19,107 nucleotides of DNA from Pseudomonadota bacterium (GTDB lineage Bacteria > Pseudomonadota > Gammaproteobacteria > Steroidobacterales > Rariloculaceae): NCBI GenBank assembly GCA_009843005.1, contig VYEH01000270.1:1-19107 (forward strand), written 5' to 3'. Of this stretch, positions 15,255-19,107 are shown piece after piece. Each line of letters starts with the position of its first letter. The stretch's first letter is position 1. The notes below the pieces were generated by a model. It had not been told where the DNA came from and made no database searches. It was given only the letters and a program-made list of their open reading frames with translations. The translations under genes were made by a program, and so were the position numbers.

Positions 15255-15362
15255 GAAATAACTTTCTTCCACGTTTTCAATAAGTTGACGATCTCGCCGA
15301 ACTGCGCACCTGTGCAAGCGCACCACCGTGGAACGACGGGGGCACCACAGAGGCGCAGGGAC

Positions 15363-15391
15363 TTCCGGCTACTTGCCGGCACGGCTATGAT
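15363..15391 (+). promoter_or_regulatory. Weak sigma-70-like promoter candidate for the 188-aa membrane protein
   Basis: TATGAT (15386-15391) matches 5 of 6 consensus bases and lies 17 bases after TTCCGG (15363-15368), which is a poor -35. The start would be near 15398, ahead of GGAGG and ATG 15428. Confidence 0.3.
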
Positions 15392-15427
15392 TCGAGCGGT
15401 ACGAAAACGAGCTGGAGGATCCCCGCC

Positions 15428-15994
15428 ATGACCGTGACTGCTTCCCTGATTCTTCCCATCTTCCTGTCCGCCGCCCTGGTCTGGATCGCTTCGGCGCTCA
15501 TCTGGACCATGTTGCCCTGGCACAAGAAGGATTACGCGCCCCTGCCCGACGAGGCGGGGACGCTGGCCAACCTGGCCGCGCAGGATCTTGCCCAGGGACA
15601 GTACATGTTCCCCTACGCGGACAGCCCGGCGGCAATGAAGGAAGAGCGTGTTAGCAAGGCGTATAACGAAGGCGCGGCGGGATTCATCACGGTGTTGCCC
15701 CCGGGCATTCCCAACATGGGGACCAACATGGCGTTGAGCGCGCTCTTCAACATCCTCGTCGCCTGCCTCGTCGCCTACGTGGCCAGCCTGACGCTGGCTC
15801 CAGGCACGGAGTACATGACGGTATTTCGGGTCACGGCCGTGGCCGCCTGGCTGGCCTACGGCACCGGCACGGTATACGACGCGATCTGGTGCGGCCGCCC
15901 CTGGAGCGGCGTCTTCAAGGGGTTCGCCGACGCGCTGATCTACGCCCTGCTGACGGGCGGCGTGTTCGGCTGGCTATGGCCTGAGATGGCGTAA
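15428..15994 (+). CDS. Conserved membrane protein of unknown function
   Basis: This 188-residue protein has membrane segments at about 6-29, 101-123, 131-150 and 165-185. The first is followed by PWHKKDYAPLPDE (30-42), a basic-then-acidic motif that looks conserved. The loop at about 45-98 is polar and contains AAGFITVLPPGIPNMGTN. The C-terminal helices carry GTGTVYDAIWCGRPW and end in GGVFGWLWPEMA. I recognise the general look of a proteobacterial 'hypothetical membrane protein' but no named family. GGAGG about 10 bases before ATG 15428 supports the start. It is divergent from the nitrogen operon, sharing a 236-base control region, and converges on the ferredoxin gene. No function can be assigned. 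Confidence 0.75.
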   Translation: MTVTASLILPIFLSAALVWIASALIWTMLPWHKKDYAPLPDEAGTLANLAAQDLAQGQYMFPYADSPAAMKEERVSKAYNEGAAGFITVLPPGIPNMGTNMALSALFNILVACLVAYVASLTLAPGTEYMTVFRVTAVAAWLAYGTGTVYDAIWCGRPWSGVFKGFADALIYALLTGGVFGWLWPEMA

Positions 15995-16007
15995 CCCATC
16001 GCACATC

Positions 16008-16058
16008 GAGGTTCAACGCAATGGGCGCGGGTGGGCTGCCCGCACGCGTCCGAACCTC
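16008..16058. other. Stem-loop between two convergent genes
   Basis: GAGGTTC (16008-16014) and GAACCTC (16052-16058) pair perfectly. The inner sequence can pair further (GCGGG with CCCGC around a short loop). It lies between the stops of the membrane protein and ferredoxin genes. No T-run follows on either strand, so it may be a stability or weak bidirectional termination element. Confidence 0.4.
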
Positions 16059-16075
16059 AGGATGGGAGATAGTGT

Positions 16076-16396
16076 CTAGAACTCCTCCGGCGCTACGGTC
16101 AGGGTCAGTCCGTCCAGTTCGTCGGTGAGCGTGATCTGGCAACTCAGCCGGGAACGCTCGGGATCGAAGTACATTGAGTCGCTGACCAGCAGGTCTTCTT
16201 CTTCGTGCCGGGGCGGCAACTTCGCCGCCCACTCGGGGTCTACATGGACATGGCAGGTGGCGCAGGAACACAGTCCGCCGCAAATCGCATCCACGCTGTC
16301 GTCCAGCTCCCGGATGTTCTCCATGACCGAAATGCCGGCCTGGCCTTCGATTTCGACCTGCCGGCCCTCGCGATCGGTTACCGCCAACCTGGCCAT
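16076..16396 (-). CDS. [2Fe-2S] ferredoxin, adrenodoxin/putidaredoxin type
   Basis: This 106-residue cytoplasmic electron carrier has cluster ligands Cys39, Cys45, Cys48 (CGGLCSCATC) and Cys86 (RLSCQI); Cys43 is the extra cysteine common in bacterial members. The motifs HVDPEWAAKLPPRHEEEDLL and SRLSCQITLTDELDGL match ferredoxins that serve cytochrome P450s, Rieske-type oxygenases or similar. The AGAGGTAAGCGAG before ATG includes a fair ribosome-binding site. It stands alone on the minus strand. Its partner reductase is not in view; the FAD oxidoreductase at 17326 is of a different family. It might supply electrons to an oxygenase elsewhere. The family is certain, the partner unknown. Confidence 0.92.
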   Translation of the reverse strand: MARLAVTDREGRQVEIEGQAGISVMENIRELDDSVDAICGGLCSCATCHVHVDPEWAAKLPPRHEEEDLLVSDSMYFDPERSRLSCQITLTDELDGLTLTVAPEEF

Positions 16397-16416
16397 CTCG
16401 CTTACCTCTGGATGCC

Positions 16417-16444
16417 GCGACAGCGGGCACTATACTACTGTCGC
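16417..16444. promoter_or_regulatory. Perfect 7-bp inverted repeat over a divergent promoter region
   Basis: GCGACAG (16417-16423) and CTGTCGC (16438-16444) flank a 14-base spacer containing TATACT (16431-16436), a plausible plus-strand -10 box. On the minus strand TATAGT overlaps the same bases. The arrangement suits an operator controlling the ferredoxin and glycosyltransferase genes, but no regulator is identified. Confidence 0.4.
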
Positions 16445-16457
16445 ACTGAAAGCATAA

Positions 16458-16471
16458 CCGGCCCGGGCCGG
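16458..16471. repeat. 14-bp perfect palindrome CCGGCCCGGGCCGG
   Basis: This all-GC palindrome lies 12 bases before ATG 16484, in the leader of the glycosyltransferase gene. In GC-rich DNA such palindromes are not rare; it could fold and limit translation. Confidence 0.4.
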
Positions 16472-16483
16472 CGAGCCCCTGGA

Positions 16484-17314
16484 ATGGATATTTTGACCGA
16501 CGACAGCATGACCGCTCCCACGCACACTGGGCTTGTGGTCATGTTGAAGGCGCCGGCCAACGCCAAACGCAGACTCGCCGCCGAGGTCGGCGACCTGGCG
16601 GAGGAAGCCGCGGCGCACCTGCTGGCGTGCGCGGTGGAAGACGCGCTCGCCTGGCCCGGCCCCACCTGGCTGTCGCCGGCGGATCCGCGGGACAGGGATT
16701 GGCTCCTGTCCGAATTCGGCGCGGAGACAATATCGGCGCCAACCCCCTTCCCGCGACCGGCCACATGTAGCCATCCGAATGACGTTACCGCAACGTACCG
16801 AGGTGCGAATTGCGGACTCATCCTTCAGCAGGGCGAAAATCTGGGTGAACGCATCAACCATGTCGACGGCGAACTGCGCCGTCGAGGCCGAGGATTCGGC
16901 GGACTGGTGTTCGTGGGCACGGACTGTCCCGGACTCGATACCGCCTACCTCGAGCAGGCTGCTCGCAGGCTACAACGTGCGGACGCCGTTCTGGGACCTG
17001 CCGGAGACGGTGGCGTCGTCCTGATGGGGGCGCGCGACCCTTGGCCAGACCTGAGTGGATTGAGTTGGAGTACACAAGACCTGTTTGCGGAACTCCGGGG
17101 CGTTTGCCTTGATTCCGGTTGGAGCATCGCAACGCTGGATGCCCGCAGGGATGTCGATACGTTGCAGGATCTGCTGGGTTCGGACGCCGCACTGTCGGGC
17201 GACCGGCGGCGGTCGCGGCGCGACTTCGCCGATTGGCTGAGCGCGCATCGCGGCGCACTGTTGGCGCGGCAACACGATGGCGCTGTCGAGACACGCCGGG
17301 AAGCAGTATCTTGA
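16484..17314 (+). CDS. DUF2064 / TIGR04282-type glycosyltransferase
   Basis: This 276-residue GT-A-fold protein of the DUF2064 family includes members named 'arsenosugar biosynthesis glycosyltransferase' (TIGR04282) from gene linkage. Motifs in order are GLVVMLKAPANAKRRLA (16-32), QQGENLGERI (115-124), VGTDCPGLD (144-152) and GPAGDGGVVLMG (171-182), followed by LSWSTQDLF. A stretch of about 25-30 residues at 82-112 (SAPTPFPRPATCSHPNDVT and following) seems longer than usual. The start is chosen at ATG 16484 (MDILTDDSMT); the frame is open far upstream over the ferredoxin gene but only shadows there, and ATG 16508 is an alternative. No strong ribosome-binding site. The stop is followed at once by the FAD oxidoreductase gene, so these form an operon. 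The sugar transferred is unknown. Confidence 0.85.
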   Translation: MDILTDDSMTAPTHTGLVVMLKAPANAKRRLAAEVGDLAEEAAAHLLACAVEDALAWPGPTWLSPADPRDRDWLLSEFGAETISAPTPFPRPATCSHPNDVTATYRGANCGLILQQGENLGERINHVDGELRRRGRGFGGLVFVGTDCPGLDTAYLEQAARRLQRADAVLGPAGDGGVVLMGARDPWPDLSGLSWSTQDLFAELRGVCLDSGWSIATLDARRDVDTLQDLLGSDAALSGDRRRSRRDFADWLSAHRGALLARQHDGAVETRREAVS

Positions 17315-17325
17315 ACGCGCTCGGC

Positions 17326-18777
17326 ATGCTCGACGAGTACCCGGGTGAGAACTACGACCGTGCCTGGCGGGAGCTGGTCTTCCCGCGGGACTACCGCAAT
17401 CCCACTCCCCGCTCCCGGTATCACATGGTGGTCATTGGAGCCGGGCCCGCGGGGCTCGTGACGGCCATCGCCGCGGCAGGCCTGGGGGCACGGGTCGCTC
17501 TGGTGGAACGCCAGGCCATGGGCGGCGACTGTCTCAACGTGGGCTGCATCCCCTCCAAGTCACTGCTGGAATTCACCCGACGGAATCCGGGCTGCCCAGC
17601 GGACGAGGCCTTTGCCTGGCTGCGGCAGGTCCGGGCGGAAGTCGCCCGTCACGATTCAGTGGACCGCTATCGCCGCCACGGAGTGGACGTATTCCTCGGT
17701 TCGGCGCATTTTCTCGACCATGAGAGCGTCGCGGTGGACGAGCTCAGGCTCCGCGCCCGGCGGTTTGTGATCGCGACCGGGGCGCGCGCCGCCATGCCGC
17801 CGATTCCGGGCCTTTCGTCGTGCAACCCCCTCACCAATGAATCGATCTTCGATCTGGCAGAGCCGCCACGGCGGCTGGCGATTCTCGGCGCGGGACCCAT
17901 CGGTTGCGAAATGGCGCAGGCCATGGCCCGGCTCGGCGTTGATGTGCACCTGTTCGAATTGGCGGACAGGGTGCTGCCCGGCGAGTCGGCCAGTGCCGGT
18001 GGCGTGCTCGGGCCGGCGCTCGAGTCCGACGGAGTGACGCTTCACCTGGGTTCCCTGGTCTCTGACGTCACCGTCGGCGATGACGGACCGGTCCTGCACG
18101 CTGACGGGATCAGCGTCGCCGCCGGGCAGGCACTGGTCGCCGCGGGGCGCCACGCCAATGTGGAAGGATTGCAACTCCACAAGGCGGGTGTGGAACTCCA
18201 CGACCGACTGATCGTGGTGGACAAGAAGTTGAGGACCACCAATCGGAGAATCTACGCCGCGGGCGATGTCTGCTCCAGGCACCAGTTCACGCACAACGCC
18301 GACGCTCATGCAAGAATCGTTGTCCAGAATGCACTGTTCGCGCCGACGGCGACCACCTCATCGCTGGTGGTTCCCCGATGTACCTATACCGATCCGGAGG
18401 TAGCCCAGGTGGGCCAGACCCACGAGGAACTTGATCTGGCAGGAACGGCCTACGACAGCTACCGGGTGGAGTTTGCGGACCTGGACCGGGGCAAGGCCGC
18501 TGGCGACCGGCACGGTTTCGTCGAGGTGATGACACAAAATGGCCGGGACAGGATCCTGGGAGGAACCATTGTCGGAGAGGACGCGGGTGAACAGATCGCC
18601 GGCCTTTGCCTCGCGATGAACAACGGACTCGGGCTCGGCAAGCTGGGCAGGACGATGCTGCCCTATCCAACCCGCGGCGAATACATGAAACACCTCGCGG
18701 ACGCCTACAACAGGACGCGGCTCACGCCGATTGCAAAAGCCCTTATGAATTTCTGGTTACGCTATGCCGCTCGCTGA
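17326..18777 (+). CDS. Mercuric-reductase-like FAD/NAD(P) disulfide oxidoreductase
   Basis: This 483-residue flavoprotein starts at ATG 17326. It has the FAD-binding VVIGAGPAGLVT (35-46), the redox-active pair Cys69-x4-Cys74 in GGDCLNVGCIPSKSLL, a second nucleotide-binding GAGPIGCEMAQAM, and the FAD-contacting RIYAAGDVC. A C-terminal dimerisation domain begins near VVPRCTYTDPEVAQVG. This is the dihydrolipoamide dehydrogenase/mercuric reductase family. The C-terminus reads MLPYPTRGEYMKHLAD where these enzymes normally have HAHPTLSE, so the catalytic His is Tyr. The N-terminus has no mercury-binding domain and no C-terminal Cys pair, so mercury reduction is doubtful. A TTG at 17311 overlapping the previous stop (TTGA) is the other start; the long frame from 17119 is a shadow of the glycosyltransferase gene. 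Its stop overlaps the next gene by 14 bases. Confidence 0.87.
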   Translation: MLDEYPGENYDRAWRELVFPRDYRNPTPRSRYHMVVIGAGPAGLVTAIAAAGLGARVALVERQAMGGDCLNVGCIPSKSLLEFTRRNPGCPADEAFAWLRQVRAEVARHDSVDRYRRHGVDVFLGSAHFLDHESVAVDELRLRARRFVIATGARAAMPPIPGLSSCNPLTNESIFDLAEPPRRLAILGAGPIGCEMAQAMARLGVDVHLFELADRVLPGESASAGGVLGPALESDGVTLHLGSLVSDVTVGDDGPVLHADGISVAAGQALVAAGRHANVEGLQLHKAGVELHDRLIVVDKKLRTTNRRIYAAGDVCSRHQFTHNADAHARIVVQNALFAPTATTSSLVVPRCTYTDPEVAQVGQTHEELDLAGTAYDSYRVEFADLDRGKAAGDRHGFVEVMTQNGRDRILGGTIVGEDAGEQIAGLCLAMNNGLGLGKLGRTMLPYPTRGEYMKHLADAYNRTRLTPIAKALMNFWLRYAAR

Positions 18778-19107
18778 CAATCAGCGCAACACGCCTGCCG
18801 ATATCGCCATTGTCGTACCGGTGTTGGGCGACGCCGCGCGACTGCGCACCCTGCTCGACCTTATAGCCGCCTGGACATACAAGCCCCGCGAAATCGTCGT
18901 TGTCGCGGCCGATGCGGACACGCAGGCGAGCGCCCTGTGCGATGACCGTGGTTGTCGCTATATCACGTCGAACCCCTGCCGCGGAAAGCAGCAGGACATG
19001 GGCGCAAGGGCCGCTGACGCCGACATACTCTGGTTTCTCCACGCGGATGCAACACCCGGTCCATCGAACCTCGGCGACATCGCCCGGACCGTGGCAGGCG
19101 GAGCCGA
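18764..19107 (+). CDS. TIGR04283-type family-2 glycosyltransferase, 3' end cut by window edge
   Basis: ATG 18764 opens a frame that runs off the right edge, with 114 full codons seen. It reads DIAIVVPVLGDAARLRTLLD (13-32), then REIVVVAADADTQ, and the family motif NPCRGKQQDMGARAADADIL (70-89), followed by WFLHADATPGP (90-100) with a metal-binding-type HAD. This matches family-2 glycosyltransferases of the TIGR04283 type, which pair with TIGR04282 proteins in genomes with arsenosugar-type gene sets. The N-terminus overlaps the last 14 bases of the oxidoreductase gene, so the two are read as one transcript. The C-terminal half is outside the window. Family confident, product unknown. Confidence 0.82.
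   Translation, partial: MPLADNQRNTPADIAIVVPVLGDAARLRTLLDLIAAWTYKPREIVVVAADADTQASALCDDRGCRYITSNPCRGKQQDMGARAADADILWFLHADATPGPSNLGDIARTVAGGA

Noticed and set aside
15305..15324. GCAC/GTGC half-sites upstream of the sigma-54 promoter as an NtrC site
   Set aside because: The half-sites are present but their orientation and spacing do not fit the NtrC palindrome (GCAC, seven bases, GTGC).
17119..17325. Longer N-terminus for the FAD oxidoreductase
   Set aside because: It overlaps the coding part of the glycosyltransferase gene in another frame and is Arg/Gly-rich; the family-like sequence begins near ATG 17326.
1..19107. CRISPR array, tRNA/rRNA, integrase, transposase or attachment sites
   Set aside because: No regularly spaced repeats, RNA gene cores or mobile-element proteins were seen on either strand.

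Overview
The window is a gene-dense stretch (high GC, roughly 60-65% by eye) of what looks like an ordinary proteobacterial chromosome, most likely gammaproteobacterial. The clues are a TorF-type porin linked to P-II and AmtB behind a sigma-54-type promoter, a single-chain fused indolepyruvate:ferredoxin oxidoreductase, a LolA-like/RND exporter pair, and a DksA/TraR protein. I see no rRNA, tRNA, CRISPR, phage or IS element. No gene-free gap exceeds about 240 bases. The species cannot be named from this sequence alone.

Layout. (1) 1-3529, minus strand: a probable envelope-lipid operon in the order LolA-like periplasmic protein, DUF2236 (MpaB/Lcp-like) oxygenase, RND/MMPL exporter (cut by the left edge). 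A good sigma-70-type promoter lies at 3568-3596. The oxygenase frame is broken by one base at a 6-base homopolymer. (2) 3694-4038, plus: a small DksA/TraR zinc-finger regulator with a TTG start. (3) 4111-5403, minus: an NCS2/AzgA-type purine permease whose usual TM10 glutamate is valine. (4) 5473-8940 and 9117-10106, minus: the fused indolepyruvate oxidoreductase, downstream of a PLP-dependent threonine/serine dehydratase. Together they suggest 2-oxoacid and amino-acid catabolism. (5) 10270-12831, plus: a ModF-like tandem ABC ATPase, an SDR reductase overlapping it by 4 bases, and a 58-aa membrane-anchored coiled-coil microprotein.

(6) 12862-15254, minus: a nitrogen operon, torF-like porin > glnK > amtB, with a -24/-12 promoter at its head and a rho-independent terminator at its end. 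(7) 15428-15994, plus: an unrecognised membrane protein, divergent from the nitrogen operon. (8) 16076-16396, minus: an adrenodoxin-type [2Fe-2S] ferredoxin. It is divergent from (9), 16484-19107, plus: a tightly packed set of a DUF2064/TIGR04282-type glycosyltransferase, a mercuric-reductase-like flavoprotein and a TIGR04283-type family-2 glycosyltransferase (cut by the right edge), with overlapping or nearly abutting reading frames.

No clearly new system is evident. The points most worth a second look are: the frameshifted oxygenase inside a lipid-export operon; the substituted binding-site residue in the purine permease; the arsenosugar-type glycosyltransferase/flavoprotein cluster, whose reductase lacks the usual catalytic His; two genes that look leaderless; and palindromes at two divergent control regions.
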